From the NCBI RefSeq assembly GCF_009834125.1, contig NZ_CP047146.1:2349501-2413500 (forward strand): a stretch of DNA of 64,000 nt, given 5' to 3'. Origin of the DNA: Streptomyces sp. GS7 (GTDB taxonomy: Bacteria; Actinomycetota; Actinomycetes; Streptomycetales; Streptomycetaceae). Numbering within the stretch: position 1 is the stretch's first letter; each line of letters begins with the position of its first letter. Shown here one piece after another: positions 55,089 through 63,112 of the stretch. Below the pieces are notes generated by a model. The model had not been told where the DNA came from, did not search any database, and saw nothing but the letters and a program-made list of their open reading frames with translations. The position numbers were made by a program, and so were the translations under genes.

Positions 55089-56300
55089 ATGAAGACGATC
55101 GACGATCTCGCCAAGGAGGGCGTTGCGGGCAAGCGGGTCTTCGTCCGCGCCGACCTCAACGTCCCCTTGGACGGCACGACCATCACCGACGACGGCCGGA
55201 TCCGCGCCGTCGCCCCGACGATCGCCAAGCTCAGCGCGCTGGGCGCCAAGGTGATCGTCGCCTCCCACCTGGGCCGTCCCAAGGGCGCCCCGGACCCCGC
55301 GTTCTCGCTGGCCCCCGCGGCCGAGCGGCTCGGTGAAATCCTCGGCACGAACGTGGCGTTCGCGACCGACACGGTCGGAGAGTCCGCCCGGGAGGTGACC
55401 GCGGGACTGGCCGACGGCCAGGTGGCGGTCCTGGAGAACCTCCGCTTCAACGCGGGTGAGACCAGCAAGGACGACGCCGAGCGCGGTGCCTTCGCCGACC
55501 GGCTCGCCGAACTCGCCGACCTCTACGTCGGCGACGGCTTCGGTGCCGTGCACCGTAAGCACGCCTCGGTCTTCGACCTCCCCCAGCGGCTGCCGCACGC
55601 CGCCGGCGACCTGATCGCCACCGAGGTCGGTGTCCTGAAGAAGCTCACCGAGGAGGTCAAGCGCCCCTACGTGGTGGTGCTCGGCGGCGCCAAGGTCTCC
55701 GACAAGCTGGCCGTCATCGACAACCTGCTCAAGAAGGCCGACCGCATCCTGGTCGGCGGCGGCATGGCGTACACCTTCCTGGCGGCCAAGGGCCACGAGG
55801 TCGGCATCTCGCTGCTCCAGAAGGACCAGATCCCGGTCTGCCTGGAGTACCTGGCGGAGGCCGAGAAGCGCGGTGTGGAGTTCGTGCTCCCCGTCGACGT
55901 ACTGGTTTCGGCCGAATTCCCGGACCTGAAGACCAAGGCCCCGGCCGACTGGGCGGTCGTCGCCGCGGACGCCATCCCGGCCGACAAGGAGGGCCTGGAC
56001 ATCGGCCCGAAGACCCGCGAGCTCTACGCCGCGAAGCTCGCCGACGCGGGCACCGTCTTCTGGAACGGCCCGATGGGCGTCTTCGAGCACCCCGACTACG
56101 CGGGCGGCACCCAGGCCGTCGCGCAGGGGCTGCTGGACTCGTCGGCCTTCACCGTCGTCGGCGGCGGCGACTCGGCCGCCGCGGTGCGCCTGCTCGGCTT
56201 CGACGAGAATGCTTTCGGCCACATTTCGACCGGCGGCGGCGCCAGCCTCGAGTACCTCGAGGGCAAGACGCTCCCCGGCCTCGCCGCTCTGGAGGACTGA
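55089..56300 (+). CDS. pgk: phosphoglycerate kinase
   Basis: 403 aa. Makes ATP and 3-phosphoglycerate from 1,3-bisphosphoglycerate. N-terminal F-V-R-A-D-L-N-V-P-L-D substrate motif, S-H-L-G-R-P near residue 60, V-V-L-G-G-A-K-V-S-D-K near 200, and the ATP-site G-G-G-D-S-A-A-A near 355. ATG 55089 follows AACGGAG. Two genes of glycolysis flank it on the same strand. Confidence 0.98.
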   Translation: MKTIDDLAKEGVAGKRVFVRADLNVPLDGTTITDDGRIRAVAPTIAKLSALGAKVIVASHLGRPKGAPDPAFSLAPAAERLGEILGTNVAFATDTVGESAREVTAGLADGQVAVLENLRFNAGETSKDDAERGAFADRLAELADLYVGDGFGAVHRKHASVFDLPQRLPHAAGDLIATEVGVLKKLTEEVKRPYVVVLGGAKVSDKLAVIDNLLKKADRILVGGGMAYTFLAAKGHEVGISLLQKDQIPVCLEYLAEAEKRGVEFVLPVDVLVSAEFPDLKTKAPADWAVVAADAIPADKEGLDIGPKTRELYAAKLADAGTVFWNGPMGVFEHPDYAGGTQAVAQGLLDSSAFTVVGGGDSAAAVRLLGFDENAFGHISTGGGASLEYLEGKTLPGLAALED

Positions 56301-56306
56301 ACAACC

Positions 56307-57083
56307 GTGAGTGACCGCACCCCGCTGATGGCGGGCAACTGGAAGATGAACCTCAACCACCTGGAGGCCATCGCCCACGTCCAGAAGCTCGCCTTCGCCC
56401 TCAACGACAAGGACTTCGACGCCGTGGAGGTCGCGGTCCTGCCGCCCTTCACCGACCTGCGCTCGGTGCAGACCCTGGTCGACGGCGACAAGCTCAAGAT
56501 CAAGTACGGCGCTCAGGACCTGTCGGCGCACGACTCCGGTGCGTACACCGGTGAGATCTCCGGCGCGATGCTGGCCAAGCTCAAGTGCACGTACGTGGCC
56601 GTCGGCCACAGCGAGCGCCGCCAGTACCACGGCGAGGACGAGGAGATCTGCAACGCCAAGGTCAAGGCTGCCTTCAAGCACGGTCTGACCCCGATCCTGT
56701 GCGTCGGCGAGGGCTTGGACGTCCGCAAGGCCGGCAACCAGGTCGCGTACACCCTCGCCCAGCTCGACGGCGGCCTGAAGGACGTGCCCGCCGCGCAGGC
56801 CGAGACGATCGTGATCGCCTACGAGCCGGTGTGGGCCATCGGTACCGGCGAGGTCGCCACGCCCGAGGACGCGCAGGAGGTCTGCGGTGCCATCCGCGGC
56901 CGCCTCGCCGAGCTGTACAGCCAGGAGCTGGCCGACAAGGTCCGCATCCAGTACGGCGGCTCGGTCAAGTCCGGCAACGTCGCGGCGATCATGGCGCAGC
57001 CGGATGTCGACGGCGCCCTGATCGGCGGCGCGGCGCTGGACGCGGACGAATTCGTGAAGATCGTCCGCTTCCGCGATCAGTAG
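56307..57083 (+). CDS. tpiA: triosephosphate isomerase
   Basis: 258 aa. TIM barrel that interconverts dihydroxyacetone phosphate and glyceraldehyde-3-phosphate. G-N-W-K-M-N near residue 9 (catalytic Lys), V-G-H-S-E-R-R near 100 (electrophilic His) and the base-containing [11 protein letters not shown] near 172; phosphate loop Y-G-G-S-V near 218. GTG 56307 starts 6 bp after the pgk stop with GGAGGAC inside pgk as ribosome site, so it is co-translated. Confidence 0.98.
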   Translation: MSDRTPLMAGNWKMNLNHLEAIAHVQKLAFALNDKDFDAVEVAVLPPFTDLRSVQTLVDGDKLKIKYGAQDLSAHDSGAYTGEISGAMLAKLKCTYVAVGHSERRQYHGEDEEICNAKVKAAFKHGLTPILCVGEGLDVRKAGNQVAYTLAQLDGGLKDVPAAQAETIVIAYEPVWAIGTGEVATPEDAQEVCGAIRGRLAELYSQELADKVRIQYGGSVKSGNVAAIMAQPDVDGALIGGAALDADEFVKIVRFRDQ

Positions 57084-57090
57084 CAGCTAT

Positions 57091-57159
57091 GACGACGGGC
57101 CCGGCCCGTCGTACCCTGTCGGGGCCGGGTCCGGCGTCTTGAGCGCCGCTCCCGGCCCC
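57091..57159 (+). terminator. double hairpin after tpiA
   Basis: ACGACGGGCC and its complement (57092-57112), then GGGGCCGGG and CCCGGCCCC (57121-57129, 57151-57159) with inner pairing. Ends the glycolytic unit. Confidence 0.75.
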
Positions 57160-57225
57160 GCACCATTGGTCTTCGGTGGAAGACCGGCACGTTCCGTCCG
57201 TCAGTCCTAGAGAGTTGGTCCAGCC

Positions 57226-57462
57226 GTGGTCATCGGATTCTCGATCGCCCTCATCATCTTCAGCGTGCTGCTGATGATGCTGGTGCTCATGCACAAGGGG
57301 AAGGGCGGCGGCCTGTCCGACATGTTCGGTGGCGGTATGCAGTCCTCCGTCGGCGGCTCCTCGGTCGCAGAGCGGAACCTCGACCGCATCACCATCGTGA
57401 TCGGTCTGCTCTGGTTCGCGTGCATTGTCGTGCTCGGCGTCCTGATGAAGCTCGGCAGCTGA
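57226..57462 (+). CDS. secG: protein translocase subunit SecG
   Basis: 78 aa. Two membrane helices (about 3-22 and 55-74) separated by the conserved loop K-G-K-G-G-G-L-S-D-M-F-G-G-G. Part of the SecYEG channel in the cytoplasmic membrane, helping SecA-driven export. GTG 57226 has only a weak ribosome site. Position behind tpiA is conserved in actinobacteria. Confidence 0.95.
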   Translation: MVIGFSIALIIFSVLLMMLVLMHKGKGGGLSDMFGGGMQSSVGGSSVAERNLDRITIVIGLLWFACIVVLGVLMKLGS

Positions 57463-57525
57463 CATACCGTCGGAGACGCGGCCTATCATGAAAGGCAGCG
57501 TCCTGGGACGGGTAACTCGTGTCAC

Positions 57526-57553
57526 TGGACGCGCGTTGGGCCTTACGTAGACT
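57526..57553 (+). promoter_or_regulatory. rbpA promoter candidate
   Basis: TGGACG, 16 bp, TAGACT: resembles a vegetative (HrdB-type) promoter, 64 nt before the start. In S. coelicolor rbpA is also under sigma-R; no clean GGAAT-N18-GTT was found here. Confidence 0.5.
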
Positions 57554-57616
57554 GGGGCGCCCGCAGCGCGCGGCTGTGAGAGGCATTGCAGCACCATTAC
57601 GCAGGGAGTTACGACC

Positions 57617-57952
57617 GTGGCAAGTGGCAACGCGATCCGAGGAAGTCGGGTCGGGGCGGGGCCGATGGGGGAGGCCGAGCGTGGCGAGTCCGCGCCGCGC
57701 ATCCGCATCTCCTTCTGGTGCTCCAACGGGCACGAGACGCAGCCCAGCTTCGCCGGCGATGCGCAGGTTCCGGACACCTGGGACTGCCCGCGCTGTGGTT
57801 TCCCGGCCGGCAAGGACCGGGACAGCCCGCCGGACCCGCCGCGCACCGAGCCGTACAAGACCCACCTCGCCTACGTCCGGGAGCGCCGCAGCGACGCCGA
57901 CGGCGAGGCGATCCTGGCGGAGGCGCTCGCCAAGCTCCGCGGCGAGATCTGA
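57617..57952 (+). CDS. rbpA: RNA polymerase-binding protein RbpA
   Basis: 111 aa. Actinobacterial transcription factor that binds RNA polymerase and the primary sigma factor and stabilises open complexes. The N-terminal tail and the Zn-binding core show W-C-S-N-G-H-E near residue 35 and C-P-R-C-G-F-P near 57; the sigma-interacting C-terminus is Y-K-T-H-L-A-Y-V-R-E-R-R-S near 80. Length is close to known RbpA. GTG 57617 is preceded by AGGGAG. A very stable terminator follows. Confidence 0.95.
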   Translation: MASGNAIRGSRVGAGPMGEAERGESAPRIRISFWCSNGHETQPSFAGDAQVPDTWDCPRCGFPAGKDRDSPPDPPRTEPYKTHLAYVRERRSDADGEAILAEALAKLRGEI

Positions 57953-57980
57953 CGGACGGCAGCGGACGAGAACGCACCAC

Positions 57981-58023
57981 GAACGGCCCGGCCGGAGGGA
58001 CACCCCCTCCGGCCGGGCCGTTC
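57981..58023 (+). terminator. rbpA terminator
   Basis: 19-bp perfect stem (57981-57999, 58005-58023) with 5-nt loop. Confidence 0.92.
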
Positions 58024-58128
58024 GCGTGGTCCGCACCGGTCAAGCCCCCTGGGCGAGGCGCCGTCAGGGCGCCGCCGGGCGCCCGCGGACGTTCTGAGGC
58101 AGCGGATCGGGAAGGTGCCCGAGGCCCG

Positions 58129-58151
58129 TTGTCAGTGCTCGCCCGTACGGT
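58129..58151 (+). promoter_or_regulatory. RecA-NDp (PafBC-type) promoter of the MFS transporter
   Basis: TTGTCAGTG, 8 bp, TACGGT: an exact match, 69 bp before the start, so the mRNA should have a leader of about 62 nt. Confidence 0.85.
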
Positions 58152-58163
58152 TTTTCGTAGGCG

Positions 58164-58201
58164 CTGCTGCCGCGGATCCGCAGGCGGTTCCGCGGCAGCA
58201 G
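58164..58201 (+). promoter_or_regulatory. hairpin in the MFS mRNA leader
   Basis: CTGCTGCCGCGG and CCGCGGCAGCAG (12-bp perfect stem, 14-nt loop) right before a GGAGG sequence (58201-58205). Could affect mRNA stability or ribosome access. Confidence 0.6.
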
Positions 58202-58220
58202 GAGGCGTACGGGGGGTGGC

Positions 58221-59495
58221 ATGACGGGCACGGAAGCGGGCGGTGCGGCGGGAGTTGGGGCGCTCGCCTGGCGGGGCGGGTTCGGGCGGCTGTGGAGCGC
58301 GGCGGCCGTCTCCCGCTTCGGCGACGCGCTGCGCGGCACGGCGCTGCCGCTGCTCGCCTACGGGCTCACGGATTCGCCGCTGCTGATCTCGCTGGTCACC
58401 GTCTGCGGCTTCCTGCCCTGGCTGTTCTTCGGGCTGATGGGCGGCGCGGTCGCCGACCGGGTCGACCAGCGGCGGGCGATGTGGGCGGTCGATGTGCTCC
58501 GCGGGCTGCTGGTGGCCGGGTTCGCGCTGGCGGTGGCGCTCGGCCGGGCCCGGATCGGCCTGCTGCTGGCGCTTGCGTTCGCGCTGACGACCCTCCAGAC
58601 GCTCTTCGACAACGCCGCCACGGCCCTGCTGCCGTCGGTGGTGCCCAAGGAGTCGCTGGGGACCGCCAACGCCCGTCTGATGACCGGCCAGGAGCTGGTC
58701 GGCCGGTTCGTCGGCGGGCCGGTGGCGCCGGCGCTGATCGGGTCGGCCGCCGCGCTGCCCTTCGCGGCCGACGCGGCGACCTATCTCGTCGCCGCCGCCC
58801 TGGTGGCCTCGCTGCGGACCGCCGCGCCGCCCCGGCCGCGGGCCGCCGCCGGGCGCACCCTCCGGCGCGAAATCGCCGACGGCATACGGGCGTTGTGGCG
58901 CGACCGGGTGCTGCGTGTGTTCTGCCTGTCCGTGGCGCTGGGCAACATCGGCATCGGCGCGCTGATCGCGACGCTCGTCGTGATCGTCAGGGGCTGGCTG
59001 GGCGCCGGGGACGTCGGCTATGCCGTGGTGACGACCGGATACGGCGCCGGGACGGTGCTCGGCGGGCTGCTGGCCGGCCGAGTGGTCGCCGCGGCGGGCG
59101 GCCGGGCCCGCACGCTGCTTCTCGCCGGGCTGCTGCAGAGCGCGGTGCTGGTGTCCTTCGGGACGGTGCGCGCGCTGTGGCCCGCGGCCCTGGCGCTGGG
59201 CCTGTTCGGCTTCGCCGGCGCCGTGTGGAACGTCCTGGAGACGACGGTGGTCCAGCAGGGCAGCCCGGACGGGATGCTGGGCCGGATCGGGTCCGCGTTC
59301 CGCACGGTCTCCATCGCCGGGACGCCGCTGGGCGCGCTGCTCGGCGGTGCGGTCGCCGCGGCCCTGGGAGCCAACGCCCCGGCGCTGCTGGCCGCCGCGC
59401 TGGTGGGGCTGGGCACCCTCGTGCTGATACCGGCTGTTCGGGCCGGCGACAGCACTTCGTCCGACAGCGGACAGATACCTCATACCGTGCCCTGA
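58221..59495 (+). CDS. major facilitator superfamily transporter
   Basis: 424 aa with about 12 hydrophobic helices. Motif A-like G-G-A-V-A-D-R-V-D-Q-R-R between helices 2 and 3, and D-N-A-A-T-A-L-L-P and N-A-R-L-M-T segments typical of DHA1-like exporters (MdfA/enterobactin-exporter type). The second half has E-T-T-V-V-Q-Q-G-S-P. Probable drug or metabolite exporter. ATG 58221 follows GGGGGGTGG. The damage-type promoter suggests export of a genotoxic compound or a stress role; it is a lone gene between rbpA and pgi. Confidence 0.85.
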   Translation: MTGTEAGGAAGVGALAWRGGFGRLWSAAAVSRFGDALRGTALPLLAYGLTDSPLLISLVTVCGFLPWLFFGLMGGAVADRVDQRRAMWAVDVLRGLLVAGFALAVALGRARIGLLLALAFALTTLQTLFDNAATALLPSVVPKESLGTANARLMTGQELVGRFVGGPVAPALIGSAAALPFAADAATYLVAAALVASLRTAAPPRPRAAAGRTLRREIADGIRALWRDRVLRVFCLSVALGNIGIGALIATLVVIVRGWLGAGDVGYAVVTTGYGAGTVLGGLLAGRVVAAAGGRARTLLLAGLLQSAVLVSFGTVRALWPAALALGLFGFAGAVWNVLETTVVQQGSPDGMLGRIGSAFRTVSIAGTPLGALLGGAVAAALGANAPALLAAALVGLGTLVLIPAVRAGDSTSSDSGQIPHTVP

Positions 59496-59543
59496 TCAAT
59501 TAGGTTGGAGGATGGCGGGGCCGCTACGAGACGAAGAAGGCTG

Positions 59544-61208
59544 ATGTCCGAGATGAACGCAGAAGGCCGCAGCAGGCTCGACCAGTTGCCCGAGTGGACC
59601 GCGTTGCGCAAGCACCGCGAGCAGCTGGGGGAGGTGCACCTGCGCGAGCTGTTCGCCAAGGATCCCGACCGCGCCCGGCGGTTCACCCTCCAGGTCGGCG
59701 ATCTGCACCTGGACTTCTCCAAGCACCTGGTCACCGACGAGACGCTGCGGCTGCTGCGCGAGCTGGCCGCGGCGACCGGGGTGGCCGAGCTGCGGGACGC
59801 CATGTTCCGCGGCGAGAAGATCAACATCACCGAGAACCGCTCCGTGCTGCACACCGCGCTGCGCGCGCCCGGCTCGGCCGTCATCACGTCCGACGGCGTC
59901 AACGTCGTCCCCGCGGTGCACTCCGTCCTGACGAAGATGGCCACCTTCGCCGACCGGGTGCGCTCGGGTGACTGGAAGGGCCACACCGGCCGGCGCATCA
60001 AAACGGTCGTCAACATCGGTATCGGCGGCTCGGATCTGGGCCCGGCGATGGCGTACGAGGCGCTGCGCGCCTACACCCACCGGGACATGCAGTTCCGCTT
60101 CGTGTCCAACGTGGACGGCGCCGACCTGCACGAGGCGGTGCGCGATCTGGACCCGGCGGAGACGCTGTTCGTCATCGCCTCGAAGACCTTCACCACCATC
60201 GAGACGATCACCAACGCCACCTCCGCCCGCGACTGGTTGCTCAGCGGCCTGGGCGCCGGTGGCGAAAATGCCGTCGCCAAGCACTTCGTGGCGCTGTCGA
60301 CCAACGCCGAGAAGGTCGCGGAGTTCGGCATCGACACGGTCAACATGTTCGAGTTCTGGGACTGGGTCGGCGGTCGCTATTCGTACGACTCCGCGATCGG
60401 CCTGTCGCTGATGATCGCGATCGGCCCGGAGCGGTTCCGCGAGATGCTGGCCGGCTTCCACCTCGTCGACGAGCACTTCCAGTCCGCCCCGCCGGAGGAG
60501 AACGTCCCGCTGCTGCTGGGCCTGCTGGGGATCTGGTACGGCAACTTCTGGGACGCCCAGTCGCACGCGGTGCTGCCGTACAGCCACTACCTCTCCAAGT
60601 TCACCGCCTACCTCCAGCAGCTGGACATGGAGTCCAACGGCAAGTCCGTCGACCGCCAGGGCCATCAGGTCAACTGGCAGACCGGCCCGGTCGTCTGGGG
60701 CACGCCCGGCACGAACGGCCAGCACGCCTACTACCAGCTGCTCCACCAGGGCACGAAGGTGATCCCGGCCGACCTCATCGGCTTCGCCCGGCCGGTCGAC
60801 GACCTCCGGCCCGGCCTGGTCGCCCAGCACGACCTGCTGATGGCCAACCTCTTCGCGCAGGGCCAGGCGCTGGCGTTCGGCAAGACGCCGGACGAGGTGC
60901 GCGCCGAGGGTGTGGCCGAGGAGCTGGTGCCGCACCGGACGTTCCGCGGCAACCACCCCACCAGCACGATCCTGGCGTCCGAGCTCACCCCGTCCGTACT
61001 GGGCCAGTTGATCGCGCTCTACGAGCACAAGGTGTTCGTCCAGGGCGCGGTGTGGAACATCGACTCCTTCGACCAGTGGGGCGTCGAGCTGGGCAAGGTG
61101 CTCGCCAGGCGCGTCGAGCCGGCGCTGACCGAGGGCGCCGACGTGCCGGGCCTGGACGCGTCCACCGCCGGACTGGTCGCCAAGTACCGTGAGCTGCGCG
61201 GGCGTTGA
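59544..61208 (+). CDS. pgi: glucose-6-phosphate isomerase
   Basis: 554 aa. Interconverts glucose-6- and fructose-6-phosphate. SIS-domain signature regions are [10 protein letters not shown] near residue 155, [15 protein letters not shown] near 215, V-G-G-R-Y-S near 275, and the PGI signatures [10 protein letters not shown] near 395 and [11 protein letters not shown] near 510. ATG 59544 is preferred (AGAAGG just upstream); ATG 59553 and TTG 59505 are alternatives. Faces the zwf-opcA-pgl operon, so the two carbon routes out of glucose-6-phosphate are encoded side by side. Confidence 0.97.
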   Translation: MSEMNAEGRSRLDQLPEWTALRKHREQLGEVHLRELFAKDPDRARRFTLQVGDLHLDFSKHLVTDETLRLLRELAAATGVAELRDAMFRGEKINITENRSVLHTALRAPGSAVITSDGVNVVPAVHSVLTKMATFADRVRSGDWKGHTGRRIKTVVNIGIGGSDLGPAMAYEALRAYTHRDMQFRFVSNVDGADLHEAVRDLDPAETLFVIASKTFTTIETITNATSARDWLLSGLGAGGENAVAKHFVALSTNAEKVAEFGIDTVNMFEFWDWVGGRYSYDSAIGLSLMIAIGPERFREMLAGFHLVDEHFQSAPPEENVPLLLGLLGIWYGNFWDAQSHAVLPYSHYLSKFTAYLQQLDMESNGKSVDRQGHQVNWQTGPVVWGTPGTNGQHAYYQLLHQGTKVIPADLIGFARPVDDLRPGLVAQHDLLMANLFAQGQALAFGKTPDEVRAEGVAEELVPHRTFRGNHPTSTILASELTPSVLGQLIALYEHKVFVQGAVWNIDSFDQWGVELGKVLARRVEPALTEGADVPGLDASTAGLVAKYRELRGR

Positions 61209-61218
61209 TCCCGTACGC

Positions 61219-61255
61219 CGACGGCCCCACACCCGCGGAGGGTGTGGGGCCGTCG
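61219..61255. terminator. bidirectional terminator between pgi and pgl
   Basis: 16-bp perfect stem (61219-61234, 61240-61255), loop GCGGA, between two convergent genes. Confidence 0.93.
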
Positions 61256-61268
61256 GTGTGTCAGCGGC

Positions 61269-62051
61269 TCAGGACGACGCCGGCGGGTAGAGGCTGCGCG
61301 GCAGTTGGGAGGCCGCCGCCTCGTCCAGCAGCCACAGCGTCCGGCTGCGACCCCGCGCACCGGCCGCCGGTGCCTGGACCTCCCCGGCACCGGAGAGCGC
61401 GATCGCCGCGGCCCCGGCCTTGTCCTCGCCGGCCGCCAGCAGCCACACCTCGCGTGCCGCGCGGATCGCCGGCAGGGTCAGCGTGATCCGGGTCGGCGGC
61501 GGCTTGGGCGCGCCGTGCACACCCACCACCGTCCGGTCCCGCTCGTAGACCGCGGGCAGTTCGGGGAACAGCGAGGCGACATGGGTGTCCGGGCCGACGC
61601 CCAGCAGCAGCACGTCGAAGGACGGCACCGGACCGTGGTCCTCCGGCCCGGCGGCGGCGGCGAGTTCGAGGGCGTACTCCTCGGCCGCCGCGTCCGCGTC
61701 GTTGCCGAAGCGGCCACCGGCCGGCTCCATCGGGTGCACCCGCGCCGGGTCCAGCGGGACGCCGTCCAGCAGCGCCGCGCGGGCCTGGGTGTAGTTGCGC
61801 TCCGGGTCCCCGTCCGGCAGGAACCGCTCATCGCCCCACCACAGGTCCAGCCGGGACCAGTCGACGGCGTCCCGGGCGGGCGCCTCGGCGAGGGCCGCGA
61901 GCAGCCCGTTGCCGTTGCGCCCGCCGGTCAGCACGACGGAGGCGGAGCCGCGGGCCGCCTGGGCGTCCACGATCTTGGTGATCAGCCGGGCCGCCGCGGC
62001 CTTGGCCATCAGCTCCTTGTCCCGGTGGACGACGACCTGCGGAGTGCTCAC
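61269..62051 (-). CDS. pgl: 6-phosphogluconolactonase
   Basis: 260 aa. Second step of the oxidative pentose phosphate pathway: opens 6-phosphogluconolactone. Isomerase-like fold with V-V-L-T-G-G-R-N-G near residue 45, L-W-W-G-D-E-R-F near 75, E-R-N-Y-T-Q-A-R, and G-V-G-P-D-T-H-V-A-S-L-F-P near 150. GTG 62051 overlaps the opcA stop (GTGA). Confidence 0.95.
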   Translation of the reverse strand: MSTPQVVVHRDKELMAKAAAARLITKIVDAQAARGSASVVLTGGRNGNGLLAALAEAPARDAVDWSRLDLWWGDERFLPDGDPERNYTQARAALLDGVPLDPARVHPMEPAGGRFGNDADAAAEEYALELAAAAGPEDHGPVPSFDVLLLGVGPDTHVASLFPELPAVYERDRTVVGVHGAPKPPPTRITLTLPAIRAAREVWLLAAGEDKAGAAAIALSGAGEVQAPAAGARGRSRTLWLLDEAAASQLPRSLYPPASS

Positions 62052-63112
62052 TTGGCGGCTGCCTTCTTGGCGGGCGCCTTCTTCGCCGCCGCCTTGGCCG
62101 GGGTGGTGCCCGCGTCCGCGGACGTGCCGGCCGCCGGTGCCGCCTGCCGGTCCGCCGCGGCCGGTGCCGCCGGCTGCCCGTCCGGCTGGCCGATCCGCTC
62201 CACGCCGTACTTCAGCGCGGCGGCGTAGATGTCGTCCGGGTCGAGCCGGCGCAGCTCCTCGGCGAGCAGCTCGGAGGTCTCCCGGCGCTTGAGCGCCACC
62301 GCGCGGTCGGGCTGGCCGCGCATGGAGAGGGTGGCCAGCGAACCGTCCGGGCGGTCCAGGACGATCGTTCCGCTGCCGCTGGACTCCAGCCGTACCGCGG
62401 TGAGCCCGGGGCCCGCCGAGACGGTGCGCTGTACCGGCACGTCCAGCCTGCTGGCGAGCCACATGGCGAGCAGCTCGCAGCTCGGGTTGAACTCCTCGCC
62501 CTCGACCACGGCCGAGGTGACCGTGCACGGCGACTGGTCGAGCGCCGCCGCCAGCATCGAGCGCCAGGGCGTGATCCGGGTCCAGGACAGATCCGTGTCA
62601 CCCGGGGTGTACGTGTCGGCGCGCGCGGACAGCTCCCGGATGGGCTCCTCGGAGGCGTAGGCGTCGGTGACCCTGCGCTGCGCCAGCGCGCCGAGCGGGT
62701 CCTTGGCCGGGTCCAGCGGGGCGTTGACGGCCCACCAGACCACCACCGGGGCGTCCGGCAGCAGCAGCGGCAGCACCACGGACTGGGCGTGGTCGATCGC
62801 CTCGCCGTACAGCCGCAGCACCACCGTCTCGCCGGTGCCGGCGTCCGTGCCGACCCGCACCTCGGCGTCCAGGCGTGCCTTGGCGCGGTCGCGCGGCGAC
62901 CGGCTGACCCGCTTGACGACGACCAGGGTGCGCGAAGGGTGTTCGCGGGACGCCTCGTTGGCCGCCTTCAGGGCGTCGTAGGCGTTCTCCTCGTCGGTGA
63001 CGATGACGAGGGTGAGCACCATGCCGATGGCCGGGGTCCCGACCGCGCGGCGGCCCTGGACCAGCGCCTTGTTGATCTTGCTGGCCGTGGTTTCCGTCAG
63101 ATCGATCTTCAT
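62048..63112 (-). CDS. opcA: glucose-6-phosphate dehydrogenase assembly protein OpcA
   Basis: 354 aa. Needed for active oligomeric glucose-6-phosphate dehydrogenase. Conserved start M-K-I-D-L-T-E-T-T-A-S-K-I-N-K-A-L, V-V-W-W-A near residue 130 and S-C-E-L-L-A-M-W-L-A near 225. The last 45 residues are Ala/Lys/Pro-rich (K-A-A-A-K-K-A-P-A-K-K). ATG 63112 overlaps the zwf stop (ATGA), so zwf-opcA-pgl are translated as a coupled operon. Confidence 0.95.
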   Translation of the reverse strand: MKIDLTETTASKINKALVQGRRAVGTPAIGMVLTLVIVTDEENAYDALKAANEASREHPSRTLVVVKRVSRSPRDRAKARLDAEVRVGTDAGTGETVVLRLYGEAIDHAQSVVLPLLLPDAPVVVWWAVNAPLDPAKDPLGALAQRRVTDAYASEEPIRELSARADTYTPGDTDLSWTRITPWRSMLAAALDQSPCTVTSAVVEGEEFNPSCELLAMWLASRLDVPVQRTVSAGPGLTAVRLESSGSGTIVLDRPDGSLATLSMRGQPDRAVALKRRETSELLAEELRRLDPDDIYAAALKYGVERIGQPDGQPAAPAAADRQAAPAAGTSADAGTTPAKAAAKKAPAKKAAAK

